Notes under the pieces: model-generated
Databases searched by the model: none
Told to the model about the DNA's origin: nothing
What the model saw: only the letters and a program-made list of their open reading frames with translations
Program-made: the position numbers and the translations under genes
Assembly (NCBI GenBank): GCA_007124345.1
Contig: SLFH01000241.1
Coordinates: 1-6,607, forward strand
Source: Phycisphaerales bacterium
GTDB taxonomy: Bacteria; Planctomycetota; Phycisphaerae; Phycisphaerales; UBA1924
DNA length: 6,607 nt
Reading direction: 5' to 3'
Shown here: positions 1 through 5,552 of the stretch, piece after piece
Position numbering within the stretch: the first letter of the stretch is position 1
How the letters are laid out: every line of letters begins with the position of its first letter

Positions 1-450
1 CCCAACGCCTTCCTCGTCGAATACGACACCACCGACGGCTCGTACACCACCATCGGCAGCCTCGGCAGCGGCTTCTGGAACATCGACGGCCTCGCCTGGT
101 GCGAGGACGGCGACTCGCTCATCGGCGTCAACGACTTCAACAACACCGTCTACGAGATCAACCGCCTCACAGGCGCAGCCACCGCGCTCACCGTCGCGCA
201 GACAGGCCTCGGCCCGACCTTCGGCCTCTCGTGCAGCCTCCCCCGATGCTTCGCGGACTTCACAGGCTCGACCGATCCCGAAGACCCCGCTTACGGCAGG
301 CCCGACGGTGTCGTCGACGCAGACGATTTCTTCTTCTTCCTCCAGATGTTCGCGGCGCAGAACCGCGTCATCGCCGACCTCAACGGCGACGGCACGGTCG
401 ACGCCGACGACTTCTTCCTCTTCCTCGACCTCTTTGCGCAGGGCTGCTGA
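1..450 (+). CDS. Secreted beta-propeller-like protein with C-terminal GC-type dockerin (3' end only)
   Basis: Open from the first base with no start in the window: 149 codons in frame 1, ending at TGA 448-450. Residues 1-80 of the fragment look like blades of a beta-propeller of the NHL/PQQ/WD40-like kind, with short Gly/Asp-rich strands such as NIDGLAWCEDG and a VYEINRLTGAATAL stretch. Residues 83-149 are a C-terminal module of two calcium-loop repeats. The second loop is canonical (DLNGDGTVDADD, residues 126-137), and each is followed by a Phe-rich helix (DDFFFFL, DDFFLFL). The protein ends LFAQGC. That terminal Gly-Cys matches the GC-type dockerin domain of Phycisphaerae secreted proteins (established as a named family; partner unknown to me). 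The first loop carries an insertion of about 12 residues. The next gene has the same tail, so the pair probably uses the same anchoring or sorting route. The function of the propeller part is unknown. Confidence 0.88.
   Translation, partial: PNAFLVEYDTTDGSYTTIGSLGSGFWNIDGLAWCEDGDSLIGVNDFNNTVYEINRLTGAATALTVAQTGLGPTFGLSCSLPRCFADFTGSTDPEDPAYGRPDGVVDADDFFFFLQMFAAQNRVIADLNGDGTVDADDFFLFLDLFAQGC
397..426 (+). repeat. 30-bp identical dockerin-coding segment, copy 1
   Basis: These 30 bases, encoding V-D-A-D-D-F-F-L-F-L, are identical to positions 2065-2094 in the next dockerin gene. The match stops at the bases on both sides (396/2064 and 427/2095). Diverged copies lie at about 313-342 in this gene and 2146-2175 in the next. 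It is a protein-module repeat rather than a mobile repeat, kept similar by shared codon preference or by gene conversion. Confidence 0.8.
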
Positions 451-486
451 GCCCGCCAAGGTCCGCAAACCCCGGCACGCATCCGC

Positions 487-524
487 ACGCGTCCTGTTCA
501 CACACGAACAGGACGCGTTTTTTT
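487..524 (+). terminator. Strong intrinsic terminator after the first dockerin gene
   Basis: A perfect 13-bp inverted repeat (487-499 with 506-518) encloses the loop ACACAC (500-505) and runs into seven T's (518-524). It lies 36 bases after the stop codon at 450. Stem, loop and T-run all fit a Rho-independent terminator, so the upstream gene is transcriptionally separate from the next one. Confidence 0.93.
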
Positions 525-554
525 CACACCCAAGGCCCAGCCTTTTGTTCGGTC

Positions 555-583
555 TTGATCCGCCTGTCCGCTTTCTCTACCCT
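555..583 (+). promoter_or_regulatory. Candidate sigma-70-type promoter for the second dockerin gene
   Basis: TTGATC (555-560) is followed by a 17-bp spacer and TACCCT (578-583). It sits just downstream of the terminator and about 110 bp before the start codon. Transcription would begin near 590 and give a leader of about 104 nt. The -35 is a fair match and the -10 a moderate one. The call rests on two hexamers, their spacing and position. The TAnnCT form recurs before the next two genes. Confidence 0.45.
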
Positions 584-595
584 GAATTAACGCCC

Positions 596-660
596 GGTTC
601 CGGTGGATTGCCGGCCGGGCCCGAACCCCAAGACCGGCGCACCCCTCGGGGCTGCGCCGG
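596..660 (+). promoter_or_regulatory. Structured leader with two GC-rich hairpins
   Basis: Within the predicted leader of the second dockerin gene, GGTTC (596-600) can pair with GAACC (623-627) around the palindrome CCGGCCGG (611-618). A stronger hairpin follows: CCGGCGCA (634-641) pairs perfectly with TGCGCCGG (653-660), continuing inward as CCCC (642-645) against GGGG (648-651) with one bulged C at 652. No T-run follows, so the second hairpin is not a terminator. It could protect the mRNA or affect translation. I recognise no riboswitch class. Confidence 0.5.
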
Positions 661-680
661 CGTGAACGAAGATAAACGAT

Positions 681-687
681 GAGAGGA
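681..687 (+). promoter_or_regulatory. Ribosome binding site that fixes the start at 694
   Basis: GAGAGGA at 681-687 ends six bases before ATG 694, an ideal Shine-Dalgarno distance. The earlier in-frame ATG at 679 has only a weak GAAGA-like match upstream and itself overlaps this purine run. Translation from 694 also gives a cleaner signal peptide, beginning MRMQRF. Confidence 0.75.
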
Positions 688-693
688 TCACAC

Positions 694-2199
694 ATGCGTA
701 TGCAGCGATTCGGAGCTGTCTGTGCCGCGGGCGTCGTCGCCGCGGCGGGCCTCGCTCAGGGCCAGGTTGAAGTCATCTACGCGGGCGATCCCGAGAGCGG
801 CAAGACCCAGGTGCCCGGCAGGCCCCACCTGAACTTCCGCGCCCCGCTCGCGTCCTTCCAGCAGCTCTCCCACTCCTCTGACAGAACCCGCTGGACCTTC
901 AGGGCCTTCGCCCCCGACGCGGCAAACACCACCATCGATGTGCTCATGTCCGGCACGGGCACGACCGGCGAGGCGTTCCTCTCCCGCGACGACAGCGCCG
1001 ACTTCCTCCCCAACTTCACCGGCTGGGCCTTCTTCGACTCCGACATCGGCATCGCCAACGACGGGCGCGTCTACTTCGGCTACCGCGCCGACGGCGGGAC
1101 CGTCACCGACGCCAACAACGAGGGCATCGCCGTCTTCGATCCCGCGACAAACCAGTTCACCGATCTCGTCAACGGCGCCGACATCGCCCCCGGTGTCCAG
1201 CTCATCGGCGGTACCGGGACCCTCGGAAACTCCCTCCGCGTCCTCGCGGTGGCGGGCAACGGGACATCGATCGTCTACGCCGGCAACATGAGCGTCGGCA
1301 CCGGCAACCTCAACACCGCCATCTGGCGCGGATTCCCGTTGGAAGGCCAGCCCCTCCTCCAGAAAGGCACGGAGCTCGCCCCCAACGACTTCCTCAGAAC
1401 GGTCTGGGGCTTCTCATCGAGATCCGCCCTCTCCGGGGACGGTTCCTCGTGGGCGCACATCGGACGACTGAAGTTTGGCGAGAATCCTTTCGACCCCATC
1501 TTCCCCAATCGCGATGTACTCTTCGTCAACGGCGACATCGTCATCGAGGCCGGCGATCTCATCGGCCAGCAGCCCGTCGACGAGGTTCTGGCGGTCAACA
1601 TGTCCGCCGACGGCGCCTGGTTCGCACGCGGCGCTTTCGAGAACGGCGACTCATTCGTTTCCCAGGGCACAACGCTCATCTTCCGCTCCGGCGACCCCGT
1701 GCCCGGCGGCCACGCGGGCGAGATCATCGACTCCGTCCAGAACCTCGACGCGCTCGACAACGGCGACAGGCTCTGGACTTTCTCCACAACCGGCCCCGAC
1801 GGCGACTCGCAGGTCGTCGTCCTCAACGACACCGTCCTCGCTCGCAGGGGCGACCCGATCGACCTCAACGGCAACGGACAGTTCGACAACGACGCGTTCA
1901 TCCGCGGGTTCAGCGCCAACAGCATCTTCCTCGGCGCCGACGACTTCGTCTACGCCATCATCAACCTCGAAGCCGGCGACGGAACCAGCCGCGGCAACGC
2001 CTTCGCGCGCATCTCAACAGACCCCGCGCCGACCTGCCCCGCCGACCTCAACAACGACGGCGTCGTCGACGCCGACGACTTCTTCCTCTTCCTCAGCCTC
2101 TTCGCCGCGGGCGACCCACGCGCCGACATCAACAACGACGGCGTGATCGACGCCGACGACTTCTTCGCCTACCTCACCCTCTTCGCCCAGGGCTGCTAA
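694..2199 (+). CDS. Secreted repeat protein with C-terminal GC-type dockerin
   Basis: 501 aa from ATG 694, chosen for the ribosome binding site. An in-frame ATG at 679 would add five residues. The N-terminus is an export signal: MRMQR, then an Ala/Gly/Val core to about residue 23, with likely cleavage near GLAQGQ. Residues 25-440 have no catalytic motif I recognise. They contain weak repeats of a DG-x-hydrophobic strand pair followed by a (V/I/L)xxxGDxxxG element, at about 26-35, 221-230, 282-291, 328-338 and 381-390. This suggests a beta-propeller-like fold resembling the NxxGxxAF tandem-repeat secreted proteins of planctomycetes. DLNGNGQFD (390-398) is an extra calcium-loop-like motif. Residues 446-501 are the dockerin module, with loops DLNNDGVVDADD and DINNDGVIDADD, each followed by a DDFF helix, ending LFAQGC. 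The gene has its own promoter and terminator and is probably monocistronic. The role is probably extracellular or surface-bound; ligand and partner are unknown. Confidence 0.93.
   Translation: MRMQRFGAVCAAGVVAAAGLAQGQVEVIYAGDPESGKTQVPGRPHLNFRAPLASFQQLSHSSDRTRWTFRAFAPDAANTTIDVLMSGTGTTGEAFLSRDDSADFLPNFTGWAFFDSDIGIANDGRVYFGYRADGGTVTDANNEGIAVFDPATNQFTDLVNGADIAPGVQLIGGTGTLGNSLRVLAVAGNGTSIVYAGNMSVGTGNLNTAIWRGFPLEGQPLLQKGTELAPNDFLRTVWGFSSRSALSGDGSSWAHIGRLKFGENPFDPIFPNRDVLFVNGDIVIEAGDLIGQQPVDEVLAVNMSADGAWFARGAFENGDSFVSQGTTLIFRSGDPVPGGHAGEIIDSVQNLDALDNGDRLWTFSTTGPDGDSQVVVLNDTVLARRGDPIDLNGNGQFDNDAFIRGFSANSIFLGADDFVYAIINLEAGDGTSRGNAFARISTDPAPTCPADLNNDGVVDADDFFLFLSLFAAGDPRADINNDGVIDADDFFAYLTLFAQGC
2065..2094 (+). 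repeat. 30-bp identical dockerin-coding segment, copy 2
   Basis: Identical to 397-426 in the upstream gene and in the same reading frame of the dockerin module. It covers the end of the first calcium loop and the start of the Phe-rich helix. The second repeat of this gene (around 2146-2175) is a diverged copy with G-C-C-T-A-C in place of the final C-T-C-T-T-C. Confidence 0.8.
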
Positions 2200-2235
2200 G
2201 AACCCGCAGCGGCACGACAACCGATCCGCCCAAAG

Positions 2236-2263
2236 ACGCCCCGGCCCCGCGCCGGGGCGTTTT
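2236..2263 (+). terminator. Intrinsic terminator after the second dockerin gene
   Basis: A perfect 10-bp stem, ACGCCCCGGC (2236-2245) with GCCGGGGCGT (2251-2260), encloses the loop CCCGC and ends in TTTT (2260-2263). It lies 36 bases after the TAA at 2197-2199. AAA at 2232-2234 could extend the stem through the T's. It separates the dockerin gene from the decarboxylase. Confidence 0.88.
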
Positions 2264-2277
2264 CCTGCGCCCCCCGC

Positions 2278-2283
2278 TACGCT
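2278..2283 (+). promoter_or_regulatory. Candidate -10 hexamer for a leaderless decarboxylase mRNA
   Basis: TACGCT ends seven bases before ATG 2290, so a typical start point would fall on the A of the start codon. There is no Shine-Dalgarno sequence upstream of 2290. With a 17-bp spacer the -35 would be GGGCGT (2255-2260), a poor match that lies inside the preceding terminator. The -10 and its position are suggestive; the -35 is not. Confidence 0.4.
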
Positions 2284-2289
2284 CATGCC

Positions 2290-3810
2290 ATGATCGACCC
2301 ACCTCCGCCGCCCGGGCACATGACGCCGGACGAATTCCGCAAGCGCGGCGTCCAGCTCATCGAGTACATCGCCCGCTACATGGAAACCGTCCAGGACCGC
2401 CCCGTGCTCTCAAAGACGGACCCCGGCGACACCGCCGCGATGCTCCCAGAGCACCCGCCCACAGAGCCCGGCGGCGACGCCGAGTGGAACCGCATCCTCG
2501 AAGACCTCGACCGCATCATCCAGCCCGGCCTCACCCACTGGCAGCACCCCGGCTTCTACGGCTACTTCCCCGCCAACGCCTCGGGGCCGGCGATCCTCGG
2601 CGAACTCCTCTCGGCCGGCCTGGGCGTGCAGGGCATGCTCTGGCGCACGAGCCCCGCCTGCACCGAGATCGAAACACGCATGCTCGACTGGATGGCCGAG
2701 GCCTGTGAACTCCCCGCCGACTTCCGCTCGACCAGCGACAACGGCGGCGGCGTCATCCAGGGCACCGCCAGCGAATCCACCCTCATCGCCCTCGTCGCCG
2801 CACGACGGCGCGTCCAACGCCTCGGGCTGGAGGGCGAGCCGGTCGTCTACGCCTCGACGCAGGCCCACTCCTCGGTCATCAAGGCGGCGATGATCGCCGG
2901 CGTCGCCCGGGGCCAGCGCGACAACGAACGCGTCCGCCTCATCGAGACCGACGACGCCCACGCGATGCGGGCCGACATCCTCGCCGTCGCCATCGAACGC
3001 GACATCAAGGCGGGGCGGGCCCCGGTCTTCGTCTGCTCGACCGTGGGCACCACCGCCTCGACCGCGGTCGACCCGCTCGGCGAGATCGCACGGGCAGCGC
3101 GTGCCGTGGGCTTCAAGGGCTGGCTGCACGCCGACGGGGCGCACTCGGGGGCCGCGGCTGTCTGCCCCGAGCACCGCTGGATGCTCTCGGGCCTGGACCT
3201 CTACGACTCCTACTGCTTCAACCCGCACAAGCAGCTCCTGACCAACTTCGACTGTGACCTCTTCTGGACCAGCGACCGCTCGACCCTCGTCGACGCGCTG
3301 AGCATCCTCCCCGAGTACCTCCGCAACGCCGAGACCGAGTCCGGACGCGTGATCGACTACCGCGACTGGCAGGTCCCCCTCGGGCGGCGATTCAGGGCCC
3401 TGAAGCTCTGGTTCGTCGTCCGCCACTACGGGATCGAGGGCCTGCGCGCGCACATCCGCCACGCGACCGCCCTCGCTTCGGCCCTGGAGGCGAGGATCGC
3501 CGAGGACCCACGCCTGGAGCTCTGCGCCCCGCGCCCGTTCAACCTCGTCTGCTTCCGCCCCCGCCCCCTCCCGGGCGAGAGCTTCGCCGACACCGACGCC
3601 CGCACCGCCCTGCTGCTCGAACGCCTCAACGCGAGCGGCGAAGTTTTCCTGACCCACGCCGCACTCCCAGCGGGCGGGGGCGAGCCCGACCGCATCGTGA
3701 TCCGTGCCGCTATCGGCGGGACCGCCACACGCACCGAGCATGTCCAGAGGCTCTGGGAATTGATCGACGCCGAGACCGACAGGCTGGACGACAACGGGCC
3801 CTTGGCGTGA
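2290..3810 (+). CDS. PLP-dependent group II decarboxylase, aromatic-L-amino-acid decarboxylase family
   Basis: 506 aa, close to the usual 470-510 for the family. It should remove CO2 from an L-amino acid, probably aromatic, to give the amine, using pyridoxal phosphate in the cytoplasm. Family landmarks occur in order: an N-terminal helical segment (residues 12-40); HPGFYGYFP (86-94); SPACTEIETRMLDW (121-134); GGGVIQGTASES (152-163), a phosphate-binding region; QAHSS with His193, which stacks on the cofactor; STVGTT (250-255); HADGAHSG with Asp282, which contacts the pyridine nitrogen; and NPHK with Lys314, the Schiff-base lysine. Tyr343 in ILPEYLR aligns with the catalytic loop Tyr332 of human AADC, favouring a decarboxylase over an aldehyde synthase, which has Phe there. 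Y357-R-D-W-Q-x-P-L-G-R-R-F is also conserved. Oddities are HKQ for the usual HKW, and Ala95 where AADC has Thr82. Start: ATG 2290 lacks a Shine-Dalgarno sequence, and ATG 2320 (MTPDEFRKRG) is an alternative closer to family starts. Substrate (Tyr, Trp, Phe or DOPA) cannot be settled here. Confidence 0.93.
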   Translation: MIDPPPPPGHMTPDEFRKRGVQLIEYIARYMETVQDRPVLSKTDPGDTAAMLPEHPPTEPGGDAEWNRILEDLDRIIQPGLTHWQHPGFYGYFPANASGPAILGELLSAGLGVQGMLWRTSPACTEIETRMLDWMAEACELPADFRSTSDNGGGVIQGTASESTLIALVAARRRVQRLGLEGEPVVYASTQAHSSVIKAAMIAGVARGQRDNERVRLIETDDAHAMRADILAVAIERDIKAGRAPVFVCSTVGTTASTAVDPLGEIARAARAVGFKGWLHADGAHSGAAAVCPEHRWMLSGLDLYDSYCFNPHKQLLTNFDCDLFWTSDRSTLVDALSILPEYLRNAETESGRVIDYRDWQVPLGRRFRALKLWFVVRHYGIEGLRAHIRHATALASALEARIAEDPRLELCAPRPFNLVCFRPRPLPGESFADTDARTALLLERLNASGEVFLTHAALPAGGGEPDRIVIRAAIGGTATRTEHVQRLWELIDAETDRLDDNGPLA

Positions 3811-3835
3811 CACCCGAACCCCGTTCGGCTAGCCT
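3807..3835 (+). promoter_or_regulatory. Candidate promoter overlapping the decarboxylase stop codon
   Basis: GTGACA (3807-3812, five of six bases of TTGACA) is followed by exactly 17 bp and TAGCCT (3830-3835). Transcription would start around 3841-3843, on or next to the GTG codons at 3840 and 3843, so the lipoprotein mRNA would be leaderless. The -35 covers the decarboxylase stop codon (3808-3810). Both hexamers and the spacing fit well. Confidence 0.5.
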
Positions 3836-3842
3836 CCGCGTG

Positions 3843-4499
3843 GTGAAGATCCTCCCCGCCAAGCTCGCGCTCCTGCTCATGCCCTTTCTCGGGGCAAGCG
3901 TGCTGCCCGGCTGCTCGATGCAGGGCGCAGCCCCGACGCCAGAGATCGGCGTCGCCCCCGGCCGCTACGCCGAGGCCTTCGAGGCCGCTCGCGAGGCGCT
4001 GATCGAGGCACGCTTCGATCTCGAACGGGTCGACGCCGCGGCGGGCGTCATCACCACCCGCCCCAAGCAGTCCGCCGGCGCGTTCACCTTCTGGGACACC
4101 GAGCAGTCCACCCCCGCGCAGCAGCTTGAAGACACGCTCCACCCCCAACGCCGCCTCGTCCGCGTCAGCTTCCTGCTCCCAGAGCCCCCCGACGACGACC
4201 GCATCGAGTCGCAGGCCATGGCCCCATCGCACCTGCCCGACCTGCGGCGCCACGACGACGGCCTGATCCTGCATGTCGAGGTGGTCATCGAACGACGCAA
4301 CCGCCCCAACCGACGCATCGAGACCGAGTCCATCCGGCGCAGCAGTTCCTTCGTCGACGCGGGGCTCTATCCCCGCCGCATGACGCCCGAGTACTGGGTC
4401 GCCGTGCGTCGAGACACCCACCTCGCCCGTCGCATCGCCGGCAGGATCCAGGAGCGTCTTGGCGACGCCCCCCAAACCGCCGCGCGCCCCGCCTCCTGA
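3843..4499 (+). CDS. Predicted lipoprotein of unknown function
   Basis: 218 aa from GTG 3843; the in-frame GTGs at 3840 and 3807 would give 219 or 230 aa. I prefer 3840/3843 because the N-terminus is then a classic lipoprotein signal: VKILPAK, a Leu-rich core, and the lipobox LPGC with lipidated Cys24. A start at 3807 would put an extra charged segment in front and has no ribosome binding site, though it would overlap the upstream stop by GTGA. The mature part has a helix with YAEAFEAAREALIEARF (from about residue 42) and then DAAAGVITTRPK (64-75). That resembles the alpha-then-beta start of small periplasmic lipoprotein domains that monitor or scaffold the envelope, but I cannot name the family. 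A strand LILHVEVVIERR lies at 141-152, and the C-terminus is Arg/Ala-rich. It follows the decarboxylase by 32 bp and ends at the shared terminator. No catalytic motif is seen. The gene is well supported; the function is not. Confidence 0.82.
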   Translation: MKILPAKLALLLMPFLGASVLPGCSMQGAAPTPEIGVAPGRYAEAFEAAREALIEARFDLERVDAAAGVITTRPKQSAGAFTFWDTEQSTPAQQLEDTLHPQRRLVRVSFLLPEPPDDDRIESQAMAPSHLPDLRRHDDGLILHVEVVIERRNRPNRRIETESIRRSSSFVDAGLYPRRMTPEYWVAVRRDTHLARRIAGRIQERLGDAPQTAARPAS

Positions 4500-4517
4500 G
4501 CCGTTCCGCACCGGCGC

Positions 4518-4549
4518 AAGAAAACCGGCCCGCCGAGGATGGCGGGCCG
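4518..4549 (-). terminator. Bidirectional terminator between converging lipoprotein and LuxR-type genes
   Basis: A perfect 9-bp stem, CGGCCCGCC (4526-4534) with GGCGGGCCG (4541-4549), encloses a 6-base loop. Read on the - strand, the stem is followed by GTTTTCTT (4525-4518), a good U-tract for the regulator gene, whose stop lies 27 bases away. Read on the + strand it is followed by TCTGTGTTT, weaker but T-rich, and it lies 26 bases past the lipoprotein stop. It probably serves both genes. Confidence 0.85.
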
Positions 4550-4576
4550 TCTGTGTTTCAATCGGTCGGTTCCGAC

Positions 4577-5506
4577 TCAGACCGCGTCGCGGTTCATCGC
4601 CCGGGCGACCTCGCCTTCGTTCAGCGCCGCCTCGGTCCCCGTCAGACGCAGCGTCTGGCTTGCGAAAGGCTTCGGAGCGATCTCGATCGCGTCGGCGCCG
4701 CGATGGCGGATCCGCGTCCCACGCGGGAGGTGGCCGAGCGCGCGGGCGATCAGCTCGCCGCGGCTGGACGCGTTCAGCTTCCGGTGCAGGTTCTTGACAT
4801 GGTCGTGCACCGTGTGCGGGCTGCGACCCAGCGAATCGGCGATCTGACGCACGCTCTTGCCGAGTGAGAGCTGGTCGAGCACCTGCTGCTCACGCTCGGT
4901 CAGCCAGTTGCTGGTCCCGGTCGAAACCGGGCCGACAGCCAGCAGCGTCCGACGAACCAGCAGAGGCAGCGTCGCGCCGAGCTGCTGCACATGGTGATCG
5001 TGCACCAGGCTCCGCGTCGGGGCGATCAGCGTCATCAGCACCCGGCCCTTCTCCGCCTCGCCGAGCTTGCCCACGCCGACGAGCAAGCCGCCGACCTGTA
5101 TGTCGCCCATCACCTTGCCCAGAGGGCCCAGGCGCCAGTCACGCCCGCCGAGCAGACGCTCTGCGGGGCCGATCAGCGGCGACTGGCCGAGCTGATCGAG
5201 TTCGGGCGCAAAGCCCAGAGCCACGAGCCTGTCGGCCCGCGCCCTGATGCCCGCCAAGTCCGCGGACTCGACCTGATCGGAGTGGCTGGCGACGCCGACC
5301 GCTTCGATCGTGTCGATGACGCCGCCGCCATCGATCGAGCAGATGATGGTCACCGCGATCGACGCGTTCCCGATAGACGCCATTGCCTCAGAGGCGAGGT
5401 CCGCCCAATCGAGCGTCGCCACCGCCGGAAGGCCGCAGAGCGCCTCCGTCAATAGCGAGGTGCGCTCAAGCGTGCGCTGAAGTTCACGACCAGACTCGAT
5501 GGACAT
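4577..5506 (-). CDS. LuxR/GerE-type transcriptional regulator
   Basis: 309 aa from ATG 5506, with GGAGGG 8 bases upstream. An in-frame TTG at 5512 lies only two bases from that site and is unlikely. Residues 201-257 are a clear GerE/LuxR DNA-binding domain: LTEREQQVLDQLSLGKS opens it (202-218), then QIADSLGRS and the recognition helix PHTVHDHVKNLHRKL. This domain binds DNA as a dimer (family knowledge). Residues 1-190 look like an input domain with alternating helices and strands (AVTIICSI, IQVGGLLVGVGKL, GRVLMTLIAPTR), possibly GAF-like. I see no receiver-domain aspartate pattern and no autoinducer-binding signature, so the signal is unknown. About 52 residues (258-309) follow the helix-turn-helix, which is unusual because GerE domains normally end the protein. 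The gene converges with the lipoprotein and diverges from the FAD oxidoreductase. Its leader holds inverted repeats that may be operator or RNA structure. The target genes are not evident. Confidence 0.9.
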   Translation of the reverse strand: MSIESGRELQRTLERTSLLTEALCGLPAVATLDWADLASEAMASIGNASIAVTIICSIDGGGVIDTIEAVGVASHSDQVESADLAGIRARADRLVALGFAPELDQLGQSPLIGPAERLLGGRDWRLGPLGKVMGDIQVGGLLVGVGKLGEAEKGRVLMTLIAPTRSLVHDHHVQQLGATLPLLVRRTLLAVGPVSTGTSNWLTEREQQVLDQLSLGKSVRQIADSLGRSPHTVHDHVKNLHRKLNASSRGELIARALGHLPRGTRIRHRGADAIEIAPKPFASQTLRLTGTEAALNEGEVARAMNRDAV

Positions 5507-5514
5507 GTGCAAGG

Positions 5515-5520
5515 CCCTCC
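5515..5520 (-). promoter_or_regulatory. Ribosome binding site of the LuxR-type gene
   Basis: On the - strand, GGAGGG (5520 to 5515) lies eight bases before ATG 5506 and only two bases before the alternative TTG 5512. The spacing decides for the ATG. Confidence 0.85.
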
Positions 5521-5534
5521 AGATCTGAAGATCT
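5521..5534. repeat. Inverted repeat next to the regulator's ribosome binding site
   Basis: AGATC (5521-5525) and GATCT (5530-5534) are a perfect inverted repeat around TGAA. As RNA on the - strand it forms a 5-bp stem with loop UUCA, immediately upstream of GGAGGG. It could be an operator for the regulator's own dimer or a small translational hairpin. A partial direct copy, CCAGATC, occurs at 5519-5525 and again at 5573-5579. Confidence 0.5.
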
Positions 5535-5552
5535 TTTCACGAGTTTCCCGCC

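Noticed and set aside
634..660. Hairpin before the second dockerin gene as a terminator
   Set aside because: No T-run follows on the + strand. On the - strand the following sequence is also not U-rich, and no - strand gene would end there.
2285..2293. Two-codon frame ATG CCA TGA overlapping the decarboxylase start
   Set aside because: If transcription begins near 2290 it is not in the mRNA, and it lacks a ribosome binding site. It is most likely chance.
1449..2708. 419-codon + strand frame crossing the end of the second dockerin gene into the decarboxylase
   Set aside because: It is extremely Arg-rich, crosses a terminator and two well-supported genes in another frame, and has no recognisable motif.
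2410..3813. 467-codon open frame on the - strand opposite the decarboxylase
   Set aside because: It is a typical antisense shadow of a GC-rich gene. The protein is Val/Gly/Ala/Asp-rich with no domain, while the + strand frame matches a known family throughout.
3807..3842. GTG 3807 as the lipoprotein start (GTGA overlap with the upstream stop)
   Set aside because: It adds twelve residues including charged ones before the signal peptide and has no ribosome binding site. The signal peptide and the -10 position fit 3840/3843 better. Translational coupling cannot be fully excluded.
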